A DNA stretch of 37,344 bases, taken from assembly GCA_910586765.1 (NCBI GenBank), contig CAJUJJ010000026.1:1-37344 (forward strand), given 5' to 3'. Positions 18,321 through 26,749 of this stretch are shown piece by piece; within the stretch, counting starts at the first letter, position 1, and each line of letters starts with the position of its first letter. A program made the position numbers and the translations under genes. The notes beneath the pieces were generated by a model. That model was not told the origin of the DNA. It saw only the letters and a list, made by a program, of their open reading frames with translations, and did not search any database. This stretch comes from an uncultured Clostridia bacterium. GTDB taxonomy: Bacteria > Bacillota > Clostridia > Lachnospirales > Anaerotignaceae.

Positions 18321-19070
18321 CTATTTTCTGCCTCCAAAACGTCTTTCTCTATTTTGGTATTGGTAAATGGATTGTTTCAAGTCGTCTTCTGTAAAATCAG
18401 GCCACAACTTATCTGAAAAACTGAATTCAGAATAAGCTATTTGCCAAAGTAAAAAATTACTAATACGTTCTTCTCCACTTGTTCTAATGAGAAGTTCTGG
18501 GTCTGGTATTCCTTTTGTATCAAGATATTGTTCTAGCTCTTTTTCTCCAATTTCTTCTGCTTTATATTTTCCCTCTGCAACATCTTTGCTGACTTTTCTA
18601 ATTGCTCTCAACAGTTCATCTCTACCACCATAATTTAATGCAATATGAAGGCTCATTCCTGTTTTTTGTTTTGTCAGTTCTTCTAATTGTATAATTTGTT
18701 GTTGTATATCTTGGTCTAAACGAGTAATATCTCCTATAATATGAACACGAACATTATCCTTTTTTGCTCTATCAATATAATTTTTCAAGTATTCTCTAAG
18801 CAAATCCATAATGCCCTTAATTTCTTCTTCAGACCTTTTCCAATTTTCAGTAGAAAAGGCATATACTGTTAAATGCTCTATTCCTAAATCCACAGCAGCC
18901 TGCGAAATATTTTCAAGTGTTTTCGCTCCTGCTCTATGTCCTGCTTTTCGAGGCAATGCTCTTTTTGTTGCCCATCTGCCATTGCCGTCCATAATAATCG
19001 CAATATGTTTTGGCATATTTTGTTCATTTAGTTTTAATTCTTCTTTATTATTATTTATAAAAGGAAACAT
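18321..19070 (-). CDS. uppS: undecaprenyl diphosphate synthase (cis-prenyltransferase)
   Basis: Adds isopentenyl units to farnesyl diphosphate to form the C55 carrier for cell-wall synthesis. The 249 residues carry IIMDGNGRWA with the catalytic Asp28, GHRAGA, STENWKR, LNYGGRDEL, and the substrate-binding PDPELLIRTSGEERISNFLLWQ signature. A TTG at 19085 could extend the frame by five codons, but it overlaps the Shine-Dalgarno GAGGAG, so the ATG at 19070 is preferred. It is the first of the lipid/isoprenoid genes after frr, behind a hairpin at 19109-19138. Confidence 0.95.
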   Translation of the reverse strand: MFPFINNNKEELKLNEQNMPKHIAIIMDGNGRWATKRALPRKAGHRAGAKTLENISQAAVDLGIEHLTVYAFSTENWKRSEEEIKGIMDLLREYLKNYIDRAKKDNVRVHIIGDITRLDQDIQQQIIQLEELTKQKTGMSLHIALNYGGRDELLRAIRKVSKDVAEGKYKAEEIGEKELEQYLDTKGIPDPELLIRTSGEERISNFLLWQIAYSEFSFSDKLWPDFTEDDLKQSIYQYQNRERRFGGRK

Positions 19071-19108
19071 AATCTTTCTCCTCAAAATCTTTTAGAAAAT
19101 AATACAGC

Positions 19109-19138
19109 AAGGACAGAAAAGCATTGCTTCCTGTCCTT
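19109..19138 (-). terminator. Intercistronic hairpin between frr and uppS
   Basis: On the minus strand AAGGACAG pairs with CTGTCCTT and an inner AAGC/GCTT pair extends the stem. The downstream T tract is broken (TTGCTGTATTATTTT), so it is more likely a weak attenuator or an RNA-processing and stability element than a full stop. Confidence 0.5.
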
Positions 19139-19153
19139 TATATTATTATGATT

Positions 19154-19708
19154 TTACACAGACAATATATCTTTACACTTAGCTTCGCATTTTGTGTCAA
19201 TTTCCCCTACATATTTATCTGTCATTTTTTGTATTTTTTCTTCTAAATCTTTTAATTCATCTTCTGGAATTTCTTTTTTCTTTTCCATTTTTTTGAAAGT
19301 ATCAATCGCATCTCTACGAATATTACGCAATGCTACTTTTGCATTTTCTGCTTTTTTCTTTACGTCTTTAGTCAATTCTTTTCTGCGTTCCTCTGTCAAT
19401 TCTGGAAATACCAAACGAATTACTTTACCATCATTATTAGGATTGATACCTAAATCAGAAGCAGAAATTGCTTTTGATATTGCTTTCAGCATAGAAGCGT
19501 CCCAAGGCTGAATTTGTATCAGTCTTGCTTCTGGTATTGTAATATTTCCTACTTGATTGATAGGTGTTGGTGTTCCATAATAGTCTACTGTAATTTTGTC
19601 TAAAACGTGAGGATTTGCACGTCCTGCTCTAATAGTAACATATTCTCCCTCTAATGATGCTATTGTTTTTTTCATTTTGTCCTCATAAACAGTTGTGTCT
19701 GTTGCCAT
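19154..19708 (-). CDS. frr: ribosome recycling factor
   Basis: Splits post-termination ribosomes with EF-G. The 184 residues are typical: a long helical coiled-coil domain at each end (YEDKMKKTIASLEGEY, TDKYVGEIDTKC) and the conserved middle RAGRANPHVLDKI, YYGTPTPINQVGNI, IQPWD and RRKELTKDVKKKAE. Two ATGs lie six bases apart. The first (19714) almost touches AGGAGG, so the second (19708), six bases further on, was chosen. It follows pyrH by 27 bases. Confidence 0.96.
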   Translation of the reverse strand: MATDTTVYEDKMKKTIASLEGEYVTIRAGRANPHVLDKITVDYYGTPTPINQVGNITIPEARLIQIQPWDASMLKAISKAISASDLGINPNNDGKVIRLVFPELTEERRKELTKDVKKKAENAKVALRNIRRDAIDTFKKMEKKKEIPEDELKDLEEKIQKMTDKYVGEIDTKCEAKCKDILSV

Positions 19709-19735
19709 AATCATTCCTCCTACTTTTTACATTGT

Positions 19736-20440
19736 TTACGCTGTTACAATCGTACCAATTTTTTCACCACTGACTGCTCTAATAATACTATCTTTTTCAT
19801 TTAGACCAAATATTACAACCGCAATTTTTCTTTCAAAACAAAGATTTGCTGCTGCCATGTCAATGACTTTTAAATTATTTTTTACAATATCTTCTGATTT
19901 GATACAGTCAATTTTTTTTGCATTTTTATTGACAGCAGGGTCACTATCATACACACCATCAACATTTTTTGCAAAAAATAAACCATCTGCATCTAATTCT
20001 GCACCTCTCAAAGCTGTAATCGTATCTGTAGAAAAGAATGGGTGTCCCAAACCGCCAGCAAATATAACAACTTGTCCTTTTTGTAAATGTGCTAAAGCAC
20101 TTTCCTTTGAAAAAAGTTCTGTCATTGTACCAACTGCAAAAGGCGTTTGTACTACTGCCTCAACACCTACTTGCTTCAGTGCATCTGCTACATAAATCGC
20201 ATTCATCACTGTTGCCAGCATACCAATTTGGTCTGCTTTTGTTCTGTCCATTTGAGAATTTGCACTTCTTCCACGCCAAAAATTACCGCCGCCAATTACA
20301 AGACTTACTTGTGTACCTTTTTGTAAAATTACTTTTATTTGTCTTACAAGTTCATCTATAACAGGCTGAAAAAATGTAACTCCTTGTTGTTCTCCTGCTA
20401 AAGCCTCTCCACTGATTTTTAATACGATTCTTTTATACAT
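19736..20440 (-). CDS. pyrH: uridylate kinase (UMP kinase)
   Basis: Phosphorylates UMP to UDP. The 234 residues begin with the amino-acid-kinase strand YKRIVLKISGEAL, continue with VIGGGNFWRG, RTKADQIGMLATVMNA, and FAGGLGHPFFSTDTITALRGAEL, and finish with VDGVYDSDP. The frame is open to 20476, but the ATG at 20440 has AAGGGAG about 10 bases upstream and begins at the conserved strand. A good terminator separates it from tsf, and a TTGACA at 20513-20508 could serve as a -35 for its own promoter, though the matching -10 is poor. Confidence 0.95.
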   Translation of the reverse strand: MYKRIVLKISGEALAGEQQGVTFFQPVIDELVRQIKVILQKGTQVSLVIGGGNFWRGRSANSQMDRTKADQIGMLATVMNAIYVADALKQVGVEAVVQTPFAVGTMTELFSKESALAHLQKGQVVIFAGGLGHPFFSTDTITALRGAELDADGLFFAKNVDGVYDSDPAVNKNAKKIDCIKSEDIVKNNLKVIDMAAANLCFERKIAVVIFGLNEKDSIIRAVSGEKIGTIVTA

Positions 20441-20534
20441 TGCAACAGCTCCCTTCTTTACTAATGTACCACACAACTATTTAAAATGCTATATTTTTTT
20501 CATATTCTGTCAAAATTCTTATAAAATATCCCAA

Positions 20535-20569
20535 AAAAAGGAAACACGCACAGGCAATGTTTCCTTTTT
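20535..20569 (-). terminator. Rho-independent terminator after tsf
   Basis: A 12-bp stem (AAAAAGGAAACA, 20535-20546; complement 20558-20569) with an 11-base loop. Read on the minus strand, the 3' arm ends in a T run. It separates the rpsB-tsf unit from pyrH. Confidence 0.88.
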
Positions 20570-20592
20570 CTTTTGTTTATTTACAATAAATA

Positions 20593-21525
20593 TTATTGTA
20601 TTTGTTTTGCTACTTCAGCAGCAAAATCTTCTTCTTTTTTCGCAAGACCTTCGCCTGTTTCAAAACGAACATAACGTGTAATTGTAATATCAGCACCAAC
20701 TTCTTTTGCAACACTATTAATATATTGTTGTACTGTCATATCACCATCTTTTACATAAGCCTGTTCTACTAAACAGATTTCTTTTAATTCTTTTTTCAAT
20801 CTGCCTTCAATCATTTTTGCAATAATATTGTCAGGTTTAGATGCGTTTTTAGGGTCTTCTTTTGCTTGTATTGTTAAAATTTCTGTTTCTTTATCAATAA
20901 ATTCTTGTGGAACATCTTTTGTTGCAATGAATTGTGGATTTAAAGCTGCAATTTGCATAGCAATATTTTTGCCCAATTCTTCCAAAGCATCTGCTTCTTT
21001 TTCACAAGCTAATTCAATCATAACGCCAATTCTGCCGCCGCCGTGAATATAAGAAACCAATTTACCTGCATTTTCTCTTGTATATCTTTCAAAACGTCTG
21101 ATATTCAAATTTTCACCAATAACAGCAACTTGCTGGCTCAGTTCTTCTTTTACTGTAAATTGTGGGTCATCTTGCCATGTTTCTGCAAAAAATGCGTCCA
21201 TATCTGCTGCACTTGATTTTGTAACTTGTTTTGCAACAGCGTCAACATAATCACGGAATTTTTGATTTTTTGCAACAAAGTCTGTTTCAGAGTTTACTTC
21301 TACAATCGCACCAACTTTATTATCATCAGACAAGTGTATTGCAACAATACCTTCTGCTGCAATTCTTCCTGCTTTTTTTGCAGATGCTGCAAGGCCTTTT
21401 TCTCTCAATACTTCTACTGCTTTATCCATATCATTATTTGTTTCTTCTAATGCCTTTTTGCAGTCCATCATACCTGCACCTGTCATTTCTCTAAGTTCTT
21501 TTACTTTTTTCATATCTACTGCCAT
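20593..21525 (-). CDS. tsf: translation elongation factor Ts
   Basis: The guanine nucleotide exchange factor for EF-Tu. The 310 residues begin with the UBA-like helix bundle (VKELREMTGAGMMDCKKALEE), followed by the Tdp motif EVNSETDFVAKN, then the core with YIHGGGRIGVMIEL and two subdomains to the C-terminus. GGAGGTTTT precedes the ATG. It lies 98 bases downstream of rpsB, with a terminator-like hairpin in the gap, the common bacterial pairing of S2 with EF-Ts. Confidence 0.96.
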   Translation of the reverse strand: MAVDMKKVKELREMTGAGMMDCKKALEETNNDMDKAVEVLREKGLAASAKKAGRIAAEGIVAIHLSDDNKVGAIVEVNSETDFVAKNQKFRDYVDAVAKQVTKSSAADMDAFFAETWQDDPQFTVKEELSQQVAVIGENLNIRRFERYTRENAGKLVSYIHGGGRIGVMIELACEKEADALEELGKNIAMQIAALNPQFIATKDVPQEFIDKETEILTIQAKEDPKNASKPDNIIAKMIEGRLKKELKEICLVEQAYVKDGDMTVQQYINSVAKEVGADITITRYVRFETGEGLAKKEEDFAAEVAKQIQ

Positions 21526-21572
21526 AATTTTAAAACCTCCATATTTTATTGTATGTGGATACTTATTTTCTC

Positions 21573-21611
21573 AAAAAAGCCCCAGCCCAATGAGCAGGCT
21601 GAGGCTTGGGC
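21573..21611 (-). terminator. Terminator with alternative pairing between rpsB and tsf
   Basis: On the minus strand AAGCCTCAGCC pairs with GGCTGGGGCTT (21607-21597 with 21587-21577, one G-U pair), followed by six T (21578-21573). An alternative stem, GCCCAA with TTGGGC (21611-21606 with 21590-21585), uses bases from both arms, so the two structures exclude each other. This could set the S2 to EF-Ts ratio. Confidence 0.72.
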
Positions 21612-21623
21612 ATACGCCTTATA

Positions 21624-22358
21624 TTATGCTTCTTCTTCTGTTTCTGCTTCTTCTTGTTCCATACCAGCCATTTCTTCGCCTTGTTTAGACTCAATAACAG
21701 CATCTGCTATTTTAGAAGCAATCAGTTTTACTGCTCTAATTGCATCGTCATTTCCTGGAATAACATAATCTACTTCTTCAGGGTCACAGTTTGTATCAAC
21801 AATCGCTACAATAGGAATACCTAATGTATGTGCTTCCTGAATAGCAATTCTTTCTTTTCTTGGGTCAACAATAAACATAACATCTGGTACTCTTGTCATT
21901 TCTTTAATACCGCCCAAGTTATTATCCAATTTTTCTTTTTCATGAAGCAATGCAGCAACTTCTTTTTTTGTTAATACATCAAATGTACCATCTTCCTGCA
22001 TTTCTTCTAATTCTTTTAATCTGGCAATTCTTGTTTTAATTGTGCTGAAGTTTGTCAACATACCGCCTAACCATCTCTGATTTACATAGTACATACCACA
22101 TCTTTCAGCTTCTTCTTTAATAGAGTCTTGTGCTTGTTTTTTTGTACCTACAAAAAGAATTTCTCCGCCTTCTTTTATAATATCGCTTACTGCTGTGTAT
22201 GCTTCATCTACTTTTTTTACTGTTTTTTGCAAGTCAATGATATAAATACCATTTCTTTCAGCAAAAATGTATTCTGCCATTTTAGGGTTCCATCTTCTTG
22301 TCTGATGACCAAAGTGTACACCAGCCTCCAATAATTGTTTCATAGAAATTACGCTCAT
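21624..22358 (-). CDS. rpsB: 30S ribosomal protein S2
   Basis: A small-subunit ribosomal protein of 244 residues. The start VISMKQLLEAGVHFGHQTRRWNPKM and the later motifs FVGTKKQAQDSI, NQRWLGGMLTNF, VPDVMFIVDPRKE and PIVAIVDTNCDPE are those of S2. The C-terminal tail is acidic (EEAETEEEA), as in many Clostridia. A strong AAGGAGGTAAATAAA precedes the ATG. It is the first gene of the cluster, with its own promoter and a structured leader of about 100 bases. Confidence 0.97.
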   Translation of the reverse strand: MSVISMKQLLEAGVHFGHQTRRWNPKMAEYIFAERNGIYIIDLQKTVKKVDEAYTAVSDIIKEGGEILFVGTKKQAQDSIKEEAERCGMYYVNQRWLGGMLTNFSTIKTRIARLKELEEMQEDGTFDVLTKKEVAALLHEKEKLDNNLGGIKEMTRVPDVMFIVDPRKERIAIQEAHTLGIPIVAIVDTNCDPEEVDYVIPGNDDAIRAVKLIASKIADAVIESKQGEEMAGMEQEEAETEEEA

Positions 22359-22461
22359 TTTATTTACCTCCTTGGTTAGTCCGCCCCATTTTCCATTTTT
22401 CTGAACGACTTAACAAAGCACCAGTTCAGTGTATGAAAATAGGTGAGTTATATTTTTTACC
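22359..22461 (-). promoter_or_regulatory. rpsB 5' leader with candidate S2 autoregulatory hairpin
   Basis: About 100 transcribed bases lie between the predicted start point and rpsB. They include a stem CTGAAC/GTTCAG (22429-22424 with 22406-22401) closing a 17-base loop. Leaders of rpsB in other bacteria bind S2 to repress translation; that this one does so is inferred from position and structure only. Confidence 0.45.
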
Positions 22462-22467
22462 TTGTGC

Positions 22468-22496
22468 ATTATATCATAGCTCTAAAAATATTACAA
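22468..22496 (-). promoter_or_regulatory. Sigma-A type promoter of the rpsB cluster
   Basis: On the minus strand, -35 TTGTAA (22496-22491), a spacer of exactly 17 bases and a perfect -10 TATAAT (22473-22468). It is the only consensus promoter seen upstream of the S2/EF-Ts unit. Confidence 0.85.
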
Positions 22497-22538
22497 CTAC
22501 TTTACAACAAAATTTGTAAATTTTTTATGATACATAAA

Positions 22539-22577
22539 AAAGAAGCTATATCATAATAAATATAAAATAGCTTCTTT
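22539..22577 (-). terminator. Rho-independent terminator after topA
   Basis: An 11-bp stem AAAGAAGCTAT (22539-22549) with its complement at 22567-22577, followed on the minus strand by a T run. It separates topA from the rpsB promoter. Confidence 0.82.
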
Positions 22578-22600
22578 ATACTTACAAAATATATTTATTT

Positions 22601-24715
22601 TTATTCTGTTTCTTCTTTCTTTTCTTCTACATAACCGCATTGTATATTAGAACAAACAATTTTGATGTTTTTCTTTCCTTTTTCTTCCATATAACTGCCA
22701 CAGAGAGGACATTTCTCTTTTGCAGGTTTATTCCATGACATAAAATTACATTCTGGATTTTCACAACCAAAATATTTTCTGCCTTTTTTGGTTTTTTTAA
22801 TGAGTATTTTGCCACCACATTCAGGACATGGTACCCCTGCCTCCTCATAAAATGCCTTTGCATTATGACATTCTGGAAAACCGGGACAAGCAATAAATTT
22901 CCCATAACGCCCATATTTTATTACCATATTTCTACCACATTTTTCACATATAATATCTGTTACTTCATCTTTAATATCTATTTTTTCTAACTTTTCCGCT
23001 GCATCAAGCACTTCTTTATGAAAAGGCGGATAAAATTCTCTTATAATTTGTTTCCATTCTCCTTTTCCTTCTTCTACTTTATCTAATTTATCCTCCATTG
23101 TTGCTGTAAAATGAATATCTACAATATCAGAAAAATAATTTTTCATAATATCGTTTACAATTTCACCTAATTCTGTTGGAAAAAGATTTTTATTTTCTTT
23201 TGTTACATAATTTCTTGTTTGTATTGTTGTTAGCGTAGGAGCATACGTACTAGGACGCCCCACACCAATTTCTTCTAATGTTTTTACAAGAGAAGCATCT
23301 GTAAATCTTGGAGGAGGCTGTGTAAAGTGTTGTATACCTTCTATCTCTTTTTGCTGCAATATTTGCCCTTGTTCTAAATTTACAATTTTTTCTGTTTCTT
23401 CTTTACTATAATTATAAACTTTTAAAAATCCTTCAAATTTTAATACAGAACCACCTGTTCTAAATTGGTATTTATCACATTTTATTTTTACAGATAGTGT
23501 ATCATATACAGCAGGACTCATTTGACTGGCTATAAATCTTTCCCAAATCAGTTTGTACAATTTATATTGGTCTTTTGACAAAGACTCTTTAATACTTTCT
23601 GGTGTACGAGAAGCACTTGTTGGACGTATTGCTTCGTGAGCATCTTGTGTTTTTCCTTTTGATTTATATACTACCCTTTCAGGATTTACATATTCTTTGC
23701 CATATGTTTCATCAATAAACTGTACTGCCTGCTCATATGCTTCATCAGAAATACGGAAAGAATCTGTTCTAATATATGAAACAATGCCTATTGTTCCTTC
23801 TCCTTTTATGTCAATGCCTTCATATAACTGCTGTGCTATAATCATAGTTTTTTGTGTTGTCATATTCAAATGCTTGCTTGCTTCCTGTTGTAATGTACTT
23901 GTTGTAAAAGGTGCAACTGGTTTTTTTATTCTTGTTCCCTTTTTGACATCTGTTACAACAAATTCTTTTTGTTTTACTTTTTCTATTATGGCATTCGTTT
24001 CTGCTTCATTATGCAATTCTATTTTTTCTTTTTCTGTACCATAAAATTTTGCTTTTATATCATTATTATATTCATCTATTAAATGTGCTGTAATTGTCCA
24101 ATATTCTTCTGGTATAAAACTATTTATTTCTTCTTCTCTGTCACAAATCATTCTTAATGCAACAGACTGCACACGACCAGCACTCAATCTTCCTTTTACC
24201 TTTTGCCAAAGTAAATCGCTTATACTATATCCTACTACTCTATCAAGTATTCTTCTTGCTTGTTGTGCATTTACCAAATCCATATCAATTTCTCTTGCTT
24301 CTGAAATGGATTTTTTTACTGCATTTTTTGTAATTTCATTAAATGTAATACGACTAATCGGTTTTTCTTTTAAATTTAAAGCGTGAAGTAAATGCCAGCT
24401 AATTGCTTCTCCTTCTCTATCAGGGTCTGTTGCTAAATAAACTTTATCTGCTGATTTTGCCTCTTTTCTTAACTGACTGAGTAATTCTCCTTTTCCTCTT
24501 ATTGTAATATATTTGGGCTCATAATCATTTTCTATGTCAATGCCAAGCTGACTTTTAGGCAAATCTCTTACGTGACCCATAGATGCCTCTATTTTATAAG
24601 TGTTTCCCAAAAATTTTTTAATTGTTTTTGCTTTTGCAGGTGACTCTACAATGACCAGATGTTTTTTGTCTTCTTTTGTCTTTTTTGATTTTTTCACTTC
24701 TTTTTTTACTGACAT
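22601..24715 (-). CDS. topA: DNA topoisomerase I (type IA)
   Basis: Relaxes negative supercoils by a single-strand passage mechanism. Length is 704 residues. The TOPRIM domain opens at about 18 (LVIVESPAKAKTIKKFLG; DPDREGEAISWHL holds the acidic pair). The active-site tyrosine lies in VSYIRTDSFRIS. The GVGRPSTYAPTL motif follows, and the C-terminus has three Cys4 zinc fingers (CEKCG...CPGFPEC, CPECG...CENPEC, CPLCG...CSNIQC). Upstream in-frame GTG and TTG codons exist, but the GTG overlaps the GAGAGGTG ribosome site, so the ATG at 24715 was chosen. It lies 12 bases after dprA, probably co-transcribed. Confidence 0.96.
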   Translation of the reverse strand: MSVKKEVKKSKKTKEDKKHLVIVESPAKAKTIKKFLGNTYKIEASMGHVRDLPKSQLGIDIENDYEPKYITIRGKGELLSQLRKEAKSADKVYLATDPDREGEAISWHLLHALNLKEKPISRITFNEITKNAVKKSISEAREIDMDLVNAQQARRILDRVVGYSISDLLWQKVKGRLSAGRVQSVALRMICDREEEINSFIPEEYWTITAHLIDEYNNDIKAKFYGTEKEKIELHNEAETNAIIEKVKQKEFVVTDVKKGTRIKKPVAPFTTSTLQQEASKHLNMTTQKTMIIAQQLYEGIDIKGEGTIGIVSYIRTDSFRISDEAYEQAVQFIDETYGKEYVNPERVVYKSKGKTQDAHEAIRPTSASRTPESIKESLSKDQYKLYKLIWERFIASQMSPAVYDTLSVKIKCDKYQFRTGGSVLKFEGFLKVYNYSKEETEKIVNLEQGQILQQKEIEGIQHFTQPPPRFTDASLVKTLEEIGVGRPSTYAPTLTTIQTRNYVTKENKNLFPTELGEIVNDIMKNYFSDIVDIHFTATMEDKLDKVEEGKGEWKQIIREFYPPFHKEVLDAAEKLEKIDIKDEVTDIICEKCGRNMVIKYGRYGKFIACPGFPECHNAKAFYEEAGVPCPECGGKILIKKTKKGRKYFGCENPECNFMSWNKPAKEKCPLCGSYMEEKGKKNIKIVCSNIQCGYVEEKKEETE

Positions 24716-24727
24716 CAATAACACCTC

Positions 24728-25819
24728 TCAATATTCTCTAATATAACCTAATTGAGGCAATTTCCGTATTTTTCCCATAATTTCTAGTAACGTTAATGAA
24801 TATTGTACTTCCTGTATATTTCTGTTTAGTTTTCTACTTATGGTTTCTACGTCAATCGCTTCTTGCCCAATACAATCATAGACTTCTTTTTCTTCTTTTT
24901 TCATACTTTCCGACATTTGCTGCTGAAACTGCTGTTTCTCATTTTCTGAAAAAGCAATTCCTAATGCAATTAAAACATCTTCAAATTCTGTAATAATAGG
25001 ACAGCCCTGCTTAATTAAATTGTTTGTACCCTCACTCAAAGCACTTGTTACATTTCCTGGCACTACAAAAACCTCTCTACCATTATTGAGTGCTTGGTCT
25101 GCTGTAATTAATGTTCCACTTCTTTTACCAGCTTCTACCACAATAGTAATAGGAGATAATCCACTAATAATACGATTTCTTTTCGGAAAGTTTTGAGGAT
25201 AAACTGGTGTCTGAGGTGGATATTCTGATATGACACACCCATTTTGTATAATACGCTCCATAAGCTCTCTATGTTCCGCTGGATAACAAATATCTACTCC
25301 TGTTCCTAATACAGCAATGGTTTGTCCCCCTCCATATAGTGCTCCCTTATGTGCTATGCCATCAATACCTGTTGCCATACCGCTTACAATAGTAATATTA
25401 GCTTTTGCTAAATCACTCGCTAATTTATGTGTTACAGATGCACCATAATGAGAACATCTTCTTGCTCCTACAATGCTTACTTTATCAATATTATCATCTG
25501 GCAAATATCCTTTCATATAAAAACCAATAGGTGGGTCATATATTTGTTTTAGTAAATAAGGATATTGCTCATTTTTAATAGAAACAAAGCGAATTTCTTT
25601 TTCTTCTAATTCTTCTATCCATTTTTCCAGTTGTTGTTCTTTTTTTGCTTCTTTTATTGTTTGACAATAAACAGTGCCTATTCCCTTTACTTCTCTTAAA
25701 TCACTAAAAGAAGCTTTCCAAATATTTTCTGCTGTACCGAAATAATCTAACAACAGCATTGCTTTATGAACACCAATAGAGGGTATACGAGAAAGCCACA
25801 TCATATAATATTCTTCCAT
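24728..25819 (-). CDS. dprA: DNA-processing protein DprA (Smf)
   Basis: Loads RecA onto incoming single-stranded DNA in transformation. The 363 residues start with a SAM/HhH-like region (LSRIPSIGVHKAMLLLDYFG), followed by the Rossmann-like DprA core: SIVGARRCSHYG, VSGMATGIDGIAHKGAL, GTGVDICYPAEH, SEYPP, FPKRNRIISGLS, EAGKRSGTLITADQAL and PGNV. A C-terminal winged-helix domain (about 300-363) is present. An upstream ATG at 25852 is in frame, but GGAGAGGAGG lies just before the ATG at 25819, which was chosen. The dprA-topA pairing is conserved across Firmicutes. Confidence 0.95.
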   Translation of the reverse strand: MEEYYMMWLSRIPSIGVHKAMLLLDYFGTAENIWKASFSDLREVKGIGTVYCQTIKEAKKEQQLEKWIEELEEKEIRFVSIKNEQYPYLLKQIYDPPIGFYMKGYLPDDNIDKVSIVGARRCSHYGASVTHKLASDLAKANITIVSGMATGIDGIAHKGALYGGGQTIAVLGTGVDICYPAEHRELMERIIQNGCVISEYPPQTPVYPQNFPKRNRIISGLSPITIVVEAGKRSGTLITADQALNNGREVFVVPGNVTSALSEGTNNLIKQGCPIITEFEDVLIALGIAFSENEKQQFQQQMSESMKKEEKEVYDCIGQEAIDVETISRKLNRNIQEVQYSLTLLEIMGKIRKLPQLGYIREY

Positions 25820-25875
25820 ATGTTTCGCCTCCTCTCCAAAATATAGCGTCATAAATAAAATCCGAAATCTATCCT

Positions 25876-25904
25876 ATCATAAAACCTTTTTGAAATAAAT
25901 TCAA
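25876..25904 (-). promoter_or_regulatory. Sigma-A type promoter of dprA-topA
   Basis: On the minus strand, -35 TTGAAT (25904-25899), a 17-base spacer and -10 TATGAT (25881-25876), about 60 bases before the dprA start. Confidence 0.7.
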
Positions 25905-25935
25905 TATAAATTTTTTGAAAATTATATTTTGTATG

Positions 25936-25961
25936 AAAAAAGGACTGTTTTTTCACAGTCC
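25936..25961 (-). terminator. Rho-independent terminator after the lipoprotein gene
   Basis: On the minus strand GGACTG pairs with CAGTCC (25961-25956 with 25947-25942) around a TGAAAAAA loop, followed by six T. The stem is short but GC-rich for this genome. Confidence 0.8.
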
Positions 25962-25987
25962 CAAATACTAAAAATACAGCTTTTGCT

Positions 25988-26599
25988 TTATATTGTAATT
26001 TCTCTCCATGCAAAACTTTCCACAATATTTTTAGCAACTTCTTCTACATTTTCTGTTCCTTCTTCTCCAAAATCTGTTGTTTGTACTACAATATGAGCTT
26101 TTTCTCCTATAATATAACGTTGTATTGTTTTTACTGGAGGGTCATTTTGTTCATCATTTACTTCAATACAAAATACAGTATATCCATTTTTAGAAGTATA
26201 TTCTTCTGTTACTAAATTATGATACAATTCTGGTTTTAATTCCAATTTTAATTGATATAATATTGCAGAAATCAAAATATCATATTCCTCTTTTTTATAT
26301 TGATTTTGACGATATTCTACAGAAATATTTGTTGTTTTATTTGTAATTTCTTCTCCTTTTTTGGTATAAAAAGCACTTTCATCATCAGAATAATTTTCCA
26401 AAAATACCCAATCTTCATATACATCATAAGTTCCAAATATTTTTTCTTGTTTAAAAACAGAAGGAATAACACTATCATCTTCTGCTGACTGTTGTTGCAT
26501 CTGTTGCTGCTGTTCTACAGGTTCTGTTTCCTCTTTTGCACACCCTTCTATTAAAAAAAGTAACATAATACAAAATAACACATTGATATTCTTTTTCAT
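25988..26599 (-). CDS. lipoprotein, possibly PsbP/DcrB-like
   Basis: A 203-residue exported lipoprotein. The signal peptide (KKNINVLFCIMLLFLIEGC) ends in a lipobox LIEGC with Cys20, so the mature protein is anchored in the outer leaflet of the membrane. A Gln-rich linker (EQQQQMQQQ) follows. The globular part has alternating strands and ends in AKNIVESFAW, which resembles the last helix of PsbP/DcrB-like domains; that likeness is weak. GGGAGGAAACAT precedes the ATG. The in-frame upstream ATG at 26635 would spoil the signal peptide. Single gene, divergent from comM. Function unknown. Confidence 0.7.
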   Translation of the reverse strand: MKKNINVLFCIMLLFLIEGCAKEETEPVEQQQQMQQQSAEDDSVIPSVFKQEKIFGTYDVYEDWVFLENYSDDESAFYTKKGEEITNKTTNISVEYRQNQYKKEEYDILISAILYQLKLELKPELYHNLVTEEYTSKNGYTVFCIEVNDEQNDPPVKTIQRYIIGEKAHIVVQTTDFGEEGTENVEEVAKNIVESFAWREITI

Positions 26600-26694
26600 A
26601 TGTTTCCTCCCACATCTCCCTATTTTTATTATCATAACATATATTGTTAAAAATCACCATAGATATGTTTTGTTTTTGTTGAAAAATCATAAAA

Positions 26695-26724
26695 TTGCTG
26701 TTATTATGAAAAAAATAGTATTAT
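26695..26724 (+). promoter_or_regulatory. Possible promoter of comM
   Basis: TTGCTG (26695-26700), an 18-base spacer and TATTAT (26719-26724). The predicted transcript start leaves a leader of only about 20 bases, with GGGAGG at the normal distance from the start codon. Confidence 0.45.
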
Positions 26725-26749
26725 GCTGTTTGAAAAGGGAGGAATGAAA

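Noticed and set aside
19695..20195. 166-codon plus-strand frame across pyrH
   Set aside because: Antisense shadow of a conserved essential gene; no ribosome site.
20485..20513. Promoter for pyrH using TTGACA at 20513-20508
   Set aside because: The -35 is perfect but no acceptable -10 lies at 16-18 bases, so it is mentioned only in the gene entry.
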